From assembly GCF_008932295.1 (NCBI RefSeq), contig NZ_WBWA01000003.1, forward strand, positions 248,001 to 312,000: a DNA stretch of 64,000 nt. The letters run 5' to 3'. Origin of the DNA: Brucella tritici (GTDB taxonomy: Bacteria > Pseudomonadota > Alphaproteobacteria > Rhizobiales > Rhizobiaceae). This document shows positions 18,094-27,337 of the stretch, piece by piece; the first letter of the stretch is position 1, and each line of letters opens with the position of its first letter. The position numbers and the translations under genes are program-made. The notes under the pieces are model-generated. The model was not told where the DNA came from. It was given only the letters and a program-made list of their open reading frames with translations, and searched no databases.

Positions 18094-19334
18094 CGCATGT
18101 AAATGATAAAGAACATCGCCTGCTGGCGATCAACAACTACTTTTATCGGCGCGGTGGCGCCGAAACCGTTTTTCTCGACCATATAAAACTGTTTTCTGAG
18201 ATCGGCTGGCAAACAGCCCCTTTCGCGATGCAGCATCCAGATAATTTTGCATCCGACTGGTCTTCCTATTTCGTTTCGGAAATTGAGTATGGCCGGGAAA
18301 GCAGCCCGCTCACCAAAGTCGTGCAGGCGGGCAAGATCATCTATTCATGGGAAGCGCGCGACCGGATTAAAGCGTTGATCGAACGCTTTCGCCCGAATGT
18401 GGCGCATGCACACAATATCTATCATCATTTGTCGCCGTCGATTTTTCCGGTACTGAAGCAAGCTGGTGTGCCGACGGTTATGACGGCGCATGATCTGAAA
18501 CTGGCATGTCCGGCCTATAAGATGTTGTCACATAACCAGATCTGTGAACGTTGCAAGGGCGGGCGCATCTACAATGTGGCGCTTCACAAATGCATCAAGG
18601 ATTCAACCGCTCTTAGTGGACTGGTTTTGGTTGAAACCGCAATCCATCGCATGCTCGGCCTTTACCGCAATACACTTGACCGCATCGTCGTGCCAAGCCG
18701 CTTTTATATAGCGAAGCTAGCCGAATGGGGCTGGCCGGAAGAGAAGCTGGTCTACATTCCCAATTTCGCCCATACCGACGATCTGAAACCCTATTCGGAT
18801 GAGGGTGATTATTTCGCCTATGTCGGAAGACTGGCACCCGAAAAGGGGATCAGTACCCTCATTCGTGCAGTGGCCATTGCGGGTCAGAAACTCGTCATTG
18901 CAGGCACAGGCCCTGAAGAGCAATCATTGAAGGCACTTGCAATTGAGACGGGGAGCGACGTTACATTCGCAGGCTATGTCTCGGGCGAGCGGTTGCATCG
19001 GCTCATCGGCGAAGCGAAGGCGCTCGTTTTGCCGTCTGAATGGTATGAAAATGCCCCGATCAGCATTCTGGAAGCCTATGCACTTGGGGTGCCGGTGATC
19101 GGCGCGGACATTGGTGGAATTCCCGAAATGATTATCGAAGGCGAGACTGGAATGGTTTCGCGTGCAGGTGATGTCGATGACCTCGCCCGCGTTCTTGGCG
19201 ATTTCGCGGGATTATCTCAGCAGTTCCGGCGCAAGATGGGAAATGTAGGGCGGGTCTGGGCCGGTAACGAATTCTCTCCGCAGGCATACAGAAATCGGAC
19301 ATTGGAACTTTATGCCGAGTTGGGGGCGCTTTGA
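18090..19334 (+). CDS. Family 4 glycosyltransferase
   Basis: GT-B fold retaining glycosyltransferase, 414 aa. The start is a TTG overlapping the deacetylase stop, with AGGTG before it. The N-terminal domain opens with NYFYRRGGAETVF, the glycine-rich loop. A Cys-rich insert (CPAYKM, ICERC, ALHKC) is found in many family members. The C-terminal domain has YVGRLAPEKGISTLIRA and the EX7E motif ENAPISILEAYALGVPV. It shares one base (TGATG) with the next gene. The donor sugar is unknown. Confidence 0.88.
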   Translation: MTHVNDKEHRLLAINNYFYRRGGAETVFLDHIKLFSEIGWQTAPFAMQHPDNFASDWSSYFVSEIEYGRESSPLTKVVQAGKIIYSWEARDRIKALIERFRPNVAHAHNIYHHLSPSIFPVLKQAGVPTVMTAHDLKLACPAYKMLSHNQICERCKGGRIYNVALHKCIKDSTALSGLVLVETAIHRMLGLYRNTLDRIVVPSRFYIAKLAEWGWPEEKLVYIPNFAHTDDLKPYSDEGDYFAYVGRLAPEKGISTLIRAVAIAGQKLVIAGTGPEEQSLKALAIETGSDVTFAGYVSGERLHRLIGEAKALVLPSEWYENAPISILEAYALGVPVIGADIGGIPEMIIEGETGMVSRAGDVDDLARVLGDFAGLSQQFRRKMGNVGRVWAGNEFSPQAYRNRTLELYAELGAL

Positions 19335-20461
19335 TGGTCCGAAACGACAAACGACCTCGCGTCATGATGCTTGGCCTGCGCGGAGTCCCAAACGTACAGG
19401 GCGGGGTGGAAAAACATGTCGAGGAGCTGGCTCGGCTCTACGTGACGAAAGGATGGGACGTCGAGGTCATCGGGCGCCGTCCTTATCTGGAAAAGAAACA
19501 GCCTTATGTCTGGGAAGGGGTGCAAGTTACACCGATCTGGGCTCCGACTTCCATGAAGTTCGAGGCGATTGTCCATACGGTATTGGGCGTGTTGCGGGCG
19601 GGTTTCAAACGTCCGGACGTTCTGCATATTCATGCAATCGGCCCGGCTCTCGCCGTTCCGCTGGCGCGTCTGCTGGGCTTGCGTACGGTCGTGACGCATC
19701 ACGGTTTTGACTATAATCGTCAGAAGTGGGGGCGTCTGGCGCGTACGATGCTGAAGCTTGGCGAATGGTGCGGAATGCGCTTTGCAAATGCGCGTATCGC
19801 AGTGTCCAACGACATCGCGCAAACCATGCAACAGCATTACAATGTGCCGATCACTTTCATCCCGAATGGCGTCACACTTCGTCCTGCCTGCCGCGACAAG
19901 GCGTGGCTGGAGAAGCATGGCCTGTCCCCCGAGCGGTATATCGCTCTCGTCGCGCGAATTGTTCCGGAAAAACGCCAGCTTGATCTCATCGAGGCTTTCG
20001 AAAAGCTGTCCGATCCTTCTTTGAAACTGGCTCTTATCGGGTCGGCGGAATACACGGCCGAATATGCCGGAACGGTTCGCGCAAGAGCTGAAGCTGTGCC
20101 GGGTGTCGTTCTGACAGGCGCGCTTCAGGGGGAGGAACTGTCAGCCTTGTTCAGTCAGGCCTCATTGTTCGTCCTGCCATCCAGCCATGAAGGTATGCCG
20201 ATCGCGCTTCTGGAGGCGATGGGGTATGGCTTGAACGTGCTCGCAAGCGATATTACCGCTAATGTTGAAGTGGGGCTTGCGAAGGAGAGTTATTTTCCGC
20301 TTGGCGATGTCGATGCATTGAAGGATGCGCTGCGGCAGAAGATCGATCTGCCGCTGACTAGCGAGCAGTCGCAGGAAATGATTGACTGGATTGCGCGCGA
20401 TTATAGCTGGACCGGGATCGCCGACCGTACGCTGGACGTTTACACATCCATTTTGAAATAA
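19334..20461 (+). CDS. Family 4 glycosyltransferase
   Basis: GT-B enzyme, 375 aa. The N-terminus RVMMLGLRGVPNVQGGVEKH holds the G-rich acceptor loop. VVTHHGFDYNRQKWG and IPNGVTLRP follow. The donor half has ALVARIVPEKRQLDLIEA and SSHEGMPIALLEAMGYGLNV, the EX7E-type motif. It is the last gene in the run, followed by repeat copy B and a strong hairpin. It probably builds the repeat unit with the preceding GT4; specificity cannot be read. Confidence 0.88.
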   Translation: MVRNDKRPRVMMLGLRGVPNVQGGVEKHVEELARLYVTKGWDVEVIGRRPYLEKKQPYVWEGVQVTPIWAPTSMKFEAIVHTVLGVLRAGFKRPDVLHIHAIGPALAVPLARLLGLRTVVTHHGFDYNRQKWGRLARTMLKLGEWCGMRFANARIAVSNDIAQTMQQHYNVPITFIPNGVTLRPACRDKAWLEKHGLSPERYIALVARIVPEKRQLDLIEAFEKLSDPSLKLALIGSAEYTAEYAGTVRARAEAVPGVVLTGALQGEELSALFSQASLFVLPSSHEGMPIALLEAMGYGLNVLASDITANVEVGLAKESYFPLGDVDALKDALRQKIDLPLTSEQSQEMIDWIARDYSWTGIADRTLDVYTSILK

Positions 20462-20470
20462 ATGCTGCCT

Positions 20471-20573
20471 ATTAGAGCGTCGATCTGATTGAATCAGATC
20501 GACGCTCTAACTGTTTGTTTTAACGCGCATCATATCCGAAAACCGTTTCACACTTTTCGGGATGCGCTCTAAC
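20471..20573. repeat. Palindromic repeat, copy B (~103 bp)
   Basis: Same orientation and layout as copy A at 16693-16796. In the main hairpin one C-G pair of copy A is T-A here (GCGCCGAT/ATCGGCGC versus GCGTCGAT/ATCGACGC), a paired change. It lies directly after the second GT4 stop. Confidence 0.9.
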
Positions 20574-20575
20574 AC

Positions 20576-20610
20576 AAATGGCCCCGGAGTTTTGCGCTCC
20601 GGGGCCATTT
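20576..20610. terminator. Bidirectional terminator-like hairpin
   Basis: A perfect 14-base stem (AAATGGCCCCGGAG / CTCCGGGGCCATTT) lies between the convergent GT4 operon and gcrA. The flanking A and T residues on each arm can serve both strands. Confidence 0.8.
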
Positions 20611-20631
20611 GTCTCAAATCTTATGCGCGTA

Positions 20632-21171
20632 TCAACGAGCCCGGCGGCGTTCCGCAGTCGGCTGAAAGGCCATGCGCGAATGATACTTGCAATATGGGCT
20701 GGATTCACCCGATTCATGTCCGCAGAAATGGAAATCTTCGTTCAGCGGATCGCCGATCGGCCATTTGCAGGTGCGCTCGCTCAGTTGCAGCAGCGAAAGA
20801 CGACGCGAAATCGGCACCACCACATCAGAAGCGGGCTTCACCACGGTTTCCGCAACGACGTCTACGGCGTAGTCCATCTGAAGGGCAGTGGCGCCAACCG
20901 TCTTGGTGACCGTAGCCGTGCGCATCGTCGTCGTATGCACGCCGGTTGAATGTTGTGCTGCAGGACGTGGCGCTGCGGCAACCGTATTGACCTTCTTGCT
21001 GCGCGGAGCAGCGGTCGTGGTCTTGCCACGGCCTGAAAGCTTCAAACGGTGCACTTTGCCGATCACTGCATTACGGCTCACGCCGCCAAGCTGCGCTGCG
21101 ATCTGGCTTGCGCTCAAGCCTTCGCTCCACAGTTTCTTCAGTAGTTCGACGCGTTCGTCTGTCCAGTTCAT
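20632..21171 (-). CDS. gcrA: GcrA cell-cycle regulator
   Basis: Alphaproteobacterial transcription regulator that binds sigma70 and works with CcrM methylation at GANTC sites. The start at MNWTDERVELLKKLW is the family N-terminus (an upstream Met adds five extra residues). The helix-turn-helix is SASQIAAQLGGVSRNAVIGK. A variable Ala/Thr-rich linker follows, and the conserved C-terminal end has RTCKWPIGDPLNEDFHFCGH and YCKYHSRMAFQP, with the paired Cys/His. About 179 aa, normal. It is monocistronic with a long upstream region. Confidence 0.96.
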   Translation of the reverse strand: MNWTDERVELLKKLWSEGLSASQIAAQLGGVSRNAVIGKVHRLKLSGRGKTTTAAPRSKKVNTVAAAPRPAAQHSTGVHTTTMRTATVTKTVGATALQMDYAVDVVAETVVKPASDVVVPISRRLSLLQLSERTCKWPIGDPLNEDFHFCGHESGESSPYCKYHSRMAFQPTAERRRAR

Positions 21172-21641
21172 CGCCCTGGGCTCCAATCATTTTCGTTATC
21201 CGGAATCCACCAGTGTTCTCGGATTACTCCAAGCGCAAACACCATATCTATCCGGGTGACTAGGTCCGCCGCACGAAATGTAGCTTTAATCTCTAAAAAG
21301 AAACTACAATATCCAACGACTCCATGACAAGGGATAGCCTTGTCAGGCAGATTCCATTTTTATGGTTTTCCCCAACTTGGGTGTCAAAGACGGTTTTTCT
21401 TTGGTCCGCGCCGAAATTTTGCTCGCAATTGCTCCTGAACTGAAAACCCGGATTGTTTCAGGATGGAACATCGCGAACTTGCGGAGCGGACCTGCCGTCT
21501 GGCAGCCTCAGCCGAGGAGAGGCCTTTCTCTATAGAGTGTGGACGCGCGCGTAAAGTCACCTTCGACGGGCGATTGTTACAAGAACGCGAAAATGCATGA
21601 ACTCATGCTGAAAGATGGCCTTTAAACCGTGTTTGCTTTGA
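21172..21641. other. gcrA upstream region, no gene seen
   Basis: A long non-coding stretch before divergent gcrA. It holds one perfect inverted repeat (TGACAAGG-GATAG-CCTTGTCA, 21326-21346), an imperfect hairpin (CCTGAAC / GTTTCAGG, 21434-21462), and one GANTC site (21319-21323). No frame with a binding site was found. A small RNA here cannot be excluded. Confidence 0.45.
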
Positions 21642-21670
21642 TTGACATTTTTTCTATGAACGCCAATATA
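21642..21670 (+). promoter_or_regulatory. Likely sigma70-type promoter upstream of argD
   Basis: TTGACA at 21642-21647 and AATATA at 21665-21670 with a 17 bp spacer. It points toward argD, about 240 bp before its start, and is followed almost at once by a terminator hairpin. Confidence 0.55.
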
Positions 21671-21686
21671 AGCGCGAGATAAATAT

Positions 21687-21709
21687 GCCGCCCTGGGGGC
21701 GGTTTTTTA
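21687..21709 (+). terminator. Leader terminator between promoter and argD
   Basis: The CCGCC/GGCGG stem is followed by six T. No plus-strand gene lies upstream, so it would end transcripts from the promoter just before it, or act as an attenuator for argD-argF-hslO. Confidence 0.7.
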
Positions 21710-21915
21710 TTTCTGCCGGATGCTCAGGCGAGAAGCATGAGTTTTCTGGGCCATTCCTCTCATGTCTCATTTTACTTTTTGGCAGTTGGGGATGGAATAT
21801 CGGCGCTTTTTGAAGGGTGGGAACCGTTTCGGGCGCTTGAGGACTGTTTATGGGAAACACAGCTTTGCCGGTGCTGCCGGGTAAGCTGCTAAAAGGGCTT
21901 TGGAGGCCTGACGCT

Positions 21916-23127
21916 ATGACCGACGCGACGACCGTGCAACCGCTTTACGACACCTATAATCGTGCGGCTCTGCGCTTCGAGCGAGGTGAAGGCATCTGGC
22001 TTATTACCGAAGACGGCGACCGCTATCTCGATTTTGCAGCTGGTATTGCTGTGAATTCGCTTGGTCATTCGCATCCGCATCTGGTGGAAACGCTGAAGAG
22101 CCAGGCGGAAAAACTGTGGCATCTTTCGAATGTGTATGAAATTCCGGCGCAGGAAAAGCTCGGACGGCGTCTTGTCGAGAGCACTTTCGCTGACAAGGTG
22201 TTCTTCACCAACTCCGGTGCTGAAGCCCTTGAATGCGCGATCAAGACCGCACGGCGCTATCAATATGTAAGCGGCCATCCGGAACGTTTCCGCGTCGTGA
22301 CCTTTGAAGGCGCTTTCCATGGCCGCACGCTGGCCACAATTGCTGCTGGCGGTCAGGCCAAGTATCTTGAGGGTTTCGGTCCGAAGGTCGATGGTTTCGA
22401 TCAGGTTCCGTTCGGCGATGAAGCGGCGTTGCGTGCCGCTATCACCGACGAGACAGCAGCGATCCTGCTTGAGCCCGTGCAGGGTGAAGGCGGTCTGCGC
22501 GGCTTCCCTGAAGAATTCATGCGCATGCTGCGCCAGCTCTGCGACGAAAAAGGCCTCTTGCTGATCCTCGACGAAGTGCAGACCGGCGTTGGCCGCACGG
22601 GCAAGCTTTTTGCGCATGAATGGGCCGGTATCAAGCCTGACATCATGGCTGTGGCCAAGGGCATTGGCGGCGGTTTCCCTATGGGTGCCTGCCTTGCGAC
22701 CGCAGAAGCTGCCAAGGGCATGACGGCAGGCGTGCACGGTACGACCTATGGCGGCAATCCGCTGGCCATGGCCGTCGGCAACGCCGTGCTTGATGTTGTT
22801 CTGGCTGACGGCTTCCTCGAAAATGTTCAGGCAACCGCTCTGGTCATGAAGCAGGGGCTTGCTTCCATCGTTGACCGCTACCCGGGCGTCGTTTCGGAAA
22901 TCCGTGGTCGCGGCCTGCTGATCGGTATCAAATGCGTGGTGCCGAATACCAGCCTCATTCAGGCCCTTCGTGACGAGCATTTCCTCAGCGTGGGCGCTGG
23001 CGATAATGTTGTTCGTCTGCTTCCGCCACTGGTTACGACGCCCGAAGAAGCGCGCGAAGCGCTGAAGCGCATCGAAGCGGCGGTCGAACGGCTCGCAACT
23101 GCAAATCCGATCAGCAAGACGGCGTGA
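21916..23127 (+). CDS. argD: Acetylornithine aminotransferase
   Basis: PLP enzyme of arginine synthesis: N-acetylglutamate semialdehyde plus glutamate to N2-acetylornithine. The ATG before [16 protein letters not shown] has GGAGG nine bases upstream, so the longer frame from 21850 is not used. 403 aa. Seen: [15 protein letters not shown] (phosphate loop), [15 protein letters not shown] (Asp219 pairs the pyridine N) and [14 protein letters not shown] with the Schiff-base Lys248. It leads the operon argD-argF-hslO, with argF four bases after its stop. Confidence 0.96.
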   Translation: MTDATTVQPLYDTYNRAALRFERGEGIWLITEDGDRYLDFAAGIAVNSLGHSHPHLVETLKSQAEKLWHLSNVYEIPAQEKLGRRLVESTFADKVFFTNSGAEALECAIKTARRYQYVSGHPERFRVVTFEGAFHGRTLATIAAGGQAKYLEGFGPKVDGFDQVPFGDEAALRAAITDETAAILLEPVQGEGGLRGFPEEFMRMLRQLCDEKGLLLILDEVQTGVGRTGKLFAHEWAGIKPDIMAVAKGIGGGFPMGACLATAEAAKGMTAGVHGTTYGGNPLAMAVGNAVLDVVLADGFLENVQATALVMKQGLASIVDRYPGVVSEIRGRGLLIGIKCVVPNTSLIQALRDEHFLSVGAGDNVVRLLPPLVTTPEEAREALKRIEAAVERLATANPISKTA

Positions 23128-23131
23128 TATT

Positions 23132-24070
23132 ATGGCTAGCGATAACGGGATTAAACACTTTATCGACCTCTCTGCCGTTCCTGCGTCGGAGCTTCGCGCA
23201 ATCATGGAAGACGCCAAGGCACGCAAGGCGCGCCTGAAGGCGGGCGAAATCGAACGACCTTTCGCAGGCAAGGTGCTTGCGATGATTTTCGAAAAGCCAT
23301 CCACGCGCACACGTGTGTCGTTCGATGTGGGCATGCGCCAGCTCGGCGGCGAGACGATTATGCTGACCGGTTCGGAAATGCAGCTCGGACGCAGCGAAAC
23401 CATCGCCGACACGGCAAAGGTCCTGTCGCGCTATGTCGATGCGATCATGATCCGCACTACCTCGCATGAACGCATGCTGGAACTTGCCGAATATGCGACC
23501 GTTCCGGTTATCAATGCGCTGACGGACGATACACACCCTTGTCAAATCATGGCTGACGTTCTTACATATGAGGAACATCGCGGCCCGATCAAAGGCAAGA
23601 CCTTTGCCTGGATGGGGGATGGCAACAACGTCCTCCACTCGCTGGTCGAAGCTGCGGCGCGTTTTGATTTCAACGTCAATATCGCAACGCCGGAAGGCAG
23701 CGAACCCAAGTCGCAATATGTCGATTGGGCGAAAGCCAACGGCGCGAGCATCATGTCTACCATCGATCCGGAAAAGGCGGCCAACGGTGTGGATTGCATC
23801 GTGACCGATACGTGGGTTTCAATGGGGCAGGAAGATCATGCTCGCGGCCACAACGTTTTCATGCCCTATCAGGTCAATGCGCGACTGATGGCACAAGCTG
23901 ACCCAAAGGCGCTTTTCATGCACTGCCTGCCTGCCCATCGCGGCGAGGAAGTGACGGATGAAGTGATCGATGGACCGCAATCGGTTGTATTCGATGAAGC
24001 GGAAAACAGGCTCCATGCCCAGAAAGCCATTCTGGCCTGGTGCCTGCAAAGCCGCGATCTGGGAGCATAA
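23132..24070 (+). CDS. argF: Ornithine carbamoyltransferase
   Basis: Cytosolic transferase making citrulline from ornithine and carbamoyl phosphate. 312 aa. Carbamoyl-phosphate loop [12 protein letters not shown], the HPCQ motif in [11 protein letters not shown], the ornithine loop in [10 protein letters not shown], and [11 protein letters not shown] with the catalytic Cys. Starts with ATG four bases after argD. The stop lies one base before the TTG of hslO. Confidence 0.97.
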   Translation: MASDNGIKHFIDLSAVPASELRAIMEDAKARKARLKAGEIERPFAGKVLAMIFEKPSTRTRVSFDVGMRQLGGETIMLTGSEMQLGRSETIADTAKVLSRYVDAIMIRTTSHERMLELAEYATVPVINALTDDTHPCQIMADVLTYEEHRGPIKGKTFAWMGDGNNVLHSLVEAAARFDFNVNIATPEGSEPKSQYVDWAKANGASIMSTIDPEKAANGVDCIVTDTWVSMGQEDHARGHNVFMPYQVNARLMAQADPKALFMHCLPAHRGEEVTDEVIDGPQSVVFDEAENRLHAQKAILAWCLQSRDLGA

Positions 24071-24071
24071 T

Positions 24072-25094
24072 TTGGCTGACAAGACCAGCAACGAGCATAC
24101 AGAAGTCGAAAACATCCATGTCAATCTGGGCGATTTCGACTTCGCAGGTGATGACGCCGTGGTGCCCTTTCAGGTGGAAGGTCTCGACGTGCGTGGTCGC
24201 GCGGTTCAGCTTGGCGCGAGCATCGACGGCATACTGAAACGCCACAACTATCCGGAAGAAGTCGCTCGCCTGCTGGCGGAAGCAACGGTTCTGACCGTTT
24301 TGCTGGGCACTTCACTCAAATTCGAGGGTAAGTTCATCTTCCAGACGCAGTCCGACGGTCCCGTCGATATGCTGGTGGTTGATTTCCGCACCCCGCGTTC
24401 GGTCCGCGCCTATGCACGTTTCGATGCGGAGCGCTTGCACGAGGCGGTTGCCGCTCACAAGACGAAGCCGGAGGAATTGCTCGGGCGGGGCACACTTGCC
24501 TTTACCGTGGATCAGGGTGCTTACACTCAGCGTTATCAGGGCATTGTTGCGCTTGATGGTTCGACACTGGAAGAAATCGCCACGACTTATTTCCGTCAGT
24601 CGGAACAGATACCGACCGACCTGAAATTGAGTGTTGCCAAGCTTGTCGAGCGCGGTGCCGATGGAAAGCCTGTCGAGCAGTGGCGTGCTGGCGGACTGAT
24701 TATCCAGTTTCTGCCGGAATCCGAACTACGCGCACGTATCCCCGATCTGCCAGGTGGTGATGAGGATGAAGCCGAAGTCGCCTTTCATCCGGAAGACGAC
24801 GCATGGGACGAAGCCCGCTCGCTGGTCGGCACGATTGAAAGTTCGGAACTGACGGACCCGCAAGTCGGTTCAGAACGCCTGCTTTATCGCCTGTTCCATG
24901 AGCGTGGTGTGCGTGTGTTCGACTCTGTGCCTGTGCTGGACGAGTGCTCGTGCTCGCGTGAAAAGATTTCCGGTGTGCTGTCAGGTTTCACAGCCGAGGA
25001 AATTGCGGAAAGCGCAGACTGTGGCAAGATTTCCGTGACCTGTGAATTCTGCTCGAAACGTTATGAGTTCGATTCGGCGGAGTTCGAGAAGTAA
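24072..25094 (+). CDS. hslO: Hsp33 redox-regulated chaperone
   Basis: Holdase chaperone activated by oxidation. The likely start is TTG (LADKTSNEHTEV) with GGGAG seven bases upstream; the longer frame runs into argF. 340 aa, longer than E. coli Hsp33 because of an N-terminal extension and an acidic insert (GGDEDEAEVAFHPEDD). The C-terminal zinc switch is complete: CSCSRE and CEFCSK give the four Cys ligands. Third gene of the argD operon, an arrangement common in rhizobiales. Confidence 0.95.
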   Translation: MADKTSNEHTEVENIHVNLGDFDFAGDDAVVPFQVEGLDVRGRAVQLGASIDGILKRHNYPEEVARLLAEATVLTVLLGTSLKFEGKFIFQTQSDGPVDMLVVDFRTPRSVRAYARFDAERLHEAVAAHKTKPEELLGRGTLAFTVDQGAYTQRYQGIVALDGSTLEEIATTYFRQSEQIPTDLKLSVAKLVERGADGKPVEQWRAGGLIIQFLPESELRARIPDLPGGDEDEAEVAFHPEDDAWDEARSLVGTIESSELTDPQVGSERLLYRLFHERGVRVFDSVPVLDECSCSREKISGVLSGFTAEEIAESADCGKISVTCEFCSKRYEFDSAEFEK

Positions 25095-25179
25095 TGGGCG
25101 AATGAATTTTTAGATTAGGAATTTATCCCCATTGTAGGGTGGGCTGTTAATCTTCACAGGTCAACTGTGGAGATACGAT

Positions 25180-27282
25180 ATGCCTGACATTTGGTTACCA
25201 GTTACCCAGCAGAATCTCGAGATTGCGGCTGGCAGTCCGCTCGATTTTTCGACGGTTCTATCGAATCCGGCGATTAACGAAGAGCGACGGCTCATCGTTA
25301 ATCCGGACGGTCACATCGCATTGCGAAGCGATCCGTCCGTTCCATATCGGCTGTTGTGTGGCACCATCGGCAGCATTCCCGACAACGCGACGGCTGATAA
25401 GATGGCCGTCCAGTTGCGCCGCCATGGATATAACAGTGTCCGATTTCATTTTCTCGACATTGCTTTGATGGACGGACAACTTCAGGAATTCGGATACCGA
25501 CAGGATATTCTTGATCGGTTCCGCTACTTCATGGCCGTATTGAAGCAGAATGGTATCTACTGGATCGTAGATGGCCTCACATCCAATGCTGGAGCGTTGG
25601 GCAGCATAACGGACCGCTGGGGAATTGAAGGCAGGTTGAAGCTGAAGACGCATGTTGAAAATGCGTCTTTTGGCCACTGGTTGCGCTTTCAGGTCGATAT
25701 ATTCGGCACGGTTAATCCTTACACTGGGCTTGTGCCTTTTGAGGACCCGGCAATGGCGGTCGTTGTGCCATTCAACGAAAATGGCTTGTCGTTCAACTCG
25801 TGGATTTATGCCGACGGCGATCTACAGGCTTTGACCGAATTGTTGATGCCTTTCAACCAATGGCTTCGCGAACGCTACAGTACGACGGCTGGTCTGGCTA
25901 ATGCGTGGGGTGGCGAGCTGGCACCGAACGAGAACCTGGAGAACAGCACCGTCGTCTTGCCTGCAAATCGCTATGCCAGCTCGGTTCGACTGCGAGATTT
26001 TGCCCGTTTCCTCGTGGATATCGAAACACGCACCATGGAGAAGATGGGCGACTGCATTCGGGCCATGGGCTTCAAGGGCGTCGTGGCACCCTACAACAAT
26101 TGGACAGGTATCCAGCCTGCCCTGACGCGTGGCAATCAGTCAGCCGTTGCGATGAACACCTATCACGACTGGATTGGCAATGTGTCGCCAGGTGGCCAGA
26201 TACAGCAGGAGAGTTCGCTCGCCAATGCGGTGGAATATTTCCGTCTTGCGGCCTCGGCACGCGTTTTCGGCAAGCCGTTTGTGGTGACGGAATACGACCA
26301 TATGTTCTGGAACCAGTTTCGGTACGAGGCTGGCCTGGCGATGCCTTCCTACGCCGCTCTTCAAGGATGGGATGTGCTTTGCCGCCACAGTAATGGAGCG
26401 TTGATCCTTGGTTATGGAGGTAGCGACTTCAACGAACAATATATCCGTCCCTATAGAACTGCGCTTGATCCCGTTGCCCGTGCTGGCGAAACCCTGTCGG
26501 CATTGCTGTTCCGGCGCGGGGATGTTGCAAAGGCGGCTCATCAGGTCGTGGCGCAAATACAGGATGTCAGTAATCTGGTTGGATTGGACACACAGGAACC
26601 GGACGCCGTTACCATCATGTCTTTGATGACGGGTTTCGCACAAGGAGATGTTGCGCTGGCACCCGGCGCAGTATCGGTCGGCTCACCCCGCCAGATAAAT
26701 TCCGAAGCGGCTGCGATCACGTTCCTGCGTAACAACGGCGTGCTGGCGGCTGGAAATTCCAGCTCAGCGACTTCCGGTATCTATGCCAGCGATACTGGAG
26801 AGATCAGACTCGACATAGCTGCAAAGCAGATGAGAGTTGTTACGCCGCATACGGAGGCAGTAGCCTTTGCATCGGTTAACCAGCCCATTTCTCTGGGTCA
26901 AATGACTGTCTGGAGTGCTTCCGGCGCGAGCTTGTTTGCGGTCTCGTCGCTTGACGGACAAGCCGTGGCACAAAGCAGCAAACTTTTAATTGTCATGGCT
27001 ACGAATGCCCGAAATACCGGCATGACTTTTTCCGATGCGGAACAGAAGATCGTCTCCAATTATGGGGCACTGCCTGTCGAAATCAAAGTCGAGTGGGTGC
27101 AATTCTCAATACCAACTGATCGCCCATGGAGAATTTCCCCTATCAATCTCGACGGGGTGGTACAGCCACAAGTCGTGTCCGGAGACGGGACTTCTCCAAT
27201 AGGTGCACAGCTCTGGAACAATGTTTCCTCCCTGTCTGTATCACCCGGGCCGACGACATATTTCCTGCTTGAACGTCTGTAG
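25180..27282 (+). CDS. Clan GH-A glycoside hydrolase-like protein, cytoplasmic paralogue
   Basis: A 700 aa paralogue of the secreted protein at 10206-12398, alignable over its whole length (IWLPVTQQNLEIAAGSPLDF versus EWLPVKENNLEISSGSPLDF). The likely catalytic Glu residues are kept in VVPFNENG and FVVTEYDHMFW. It starts directly at MPDIWLPV with GGAGA before the ATG and has no signal peptide, so it should stay in the cytoplasm or be exported another way. It is followed by a hairpin and a convergent Wzy/WaaL-like gene. The substrate is unknown; function is inferred from fold motifs. Confidence 0.72.
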   Translation: MPDIWLPVTQQNLEIAAGSPLDFSTVLSNPAINEERRLIVNPDGHIALRSDPSVPYRLLCGTIGSIPDNATADKMAVQLRRHGYNSVRFHFLDIALMDGQLQEFGYRQDILDRFRYFMAVLKQNGIYWIVDGLTSNAGALGSITDRWGIEGRLKLKTHVENASFGHWLRFQVDIFGTVNPYTGLVPFEDPAMAVVVPFNENGLSFNSWIYADGDLQALTELLMPFNQWLRERYSTTAGLANAWGGELAPNENLENSTVVLPANRYASSVRLRDFARFLVDIETRTMEKMGDCIRAMGFKGVVAPYNNWTGIQPALTRGNQSAVAMNTYHDWIGNVSPGGQIQQESSLANAVEYFRLAASARVFGKPFVVTEYDHMFWNQFRYEAGLAMPSYAALQGWDVLCRHSNGALILGYGGSDFNEQYIRPYRTALDPVARAGETLSALLFRRGDVAKAAHQVVAQIQDVSNLVGLDTQEPDAVTIMSLMTGFAQGDVALAPGAVSVGSPRQINSEAAAITFLRNNGVLAAGNSSSATSGIYASDTGEIRLDIAAKQMRVVTPHTEAVAFASVNQPISLGQMTVWSASGASLFAVSSLDGQAVAQSSKLLIVMATNARNTGMTFSDAEQKIVSNYGALPVEIKVEWVQFSIPTDRPWRISPINLDGVVQPQVVSGDGTSPIGAQLWNNVSSLSVSPGPTTYFLLERL

Positions 27283-27290
27283 GAGTTGAA

Positions 27291-27316
27291 AACGAGCGCC
27301 GGTCTTGGCGCTTGTT
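27291..27316. terminator. Hairpin between convergent genes
   Basis: AACGAGCGCC and GGCGCTTGTT form a 10-base stem with one G-T pair and a 6-base loop. It lies between the hydrolase and the Wzy-like gene; the T-run is short. Confidence 0.5.
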
Positions 27317-27337
27317 CCTATTCGCTGTGCGCTTTAA

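Noticed and set aside
21889-23412. 507-codon open frame on the minus strand
   Set aside because: It lies antisense to argD and the argF start, has no binding site, and its composition is a codon shadow of those well-identified genes.
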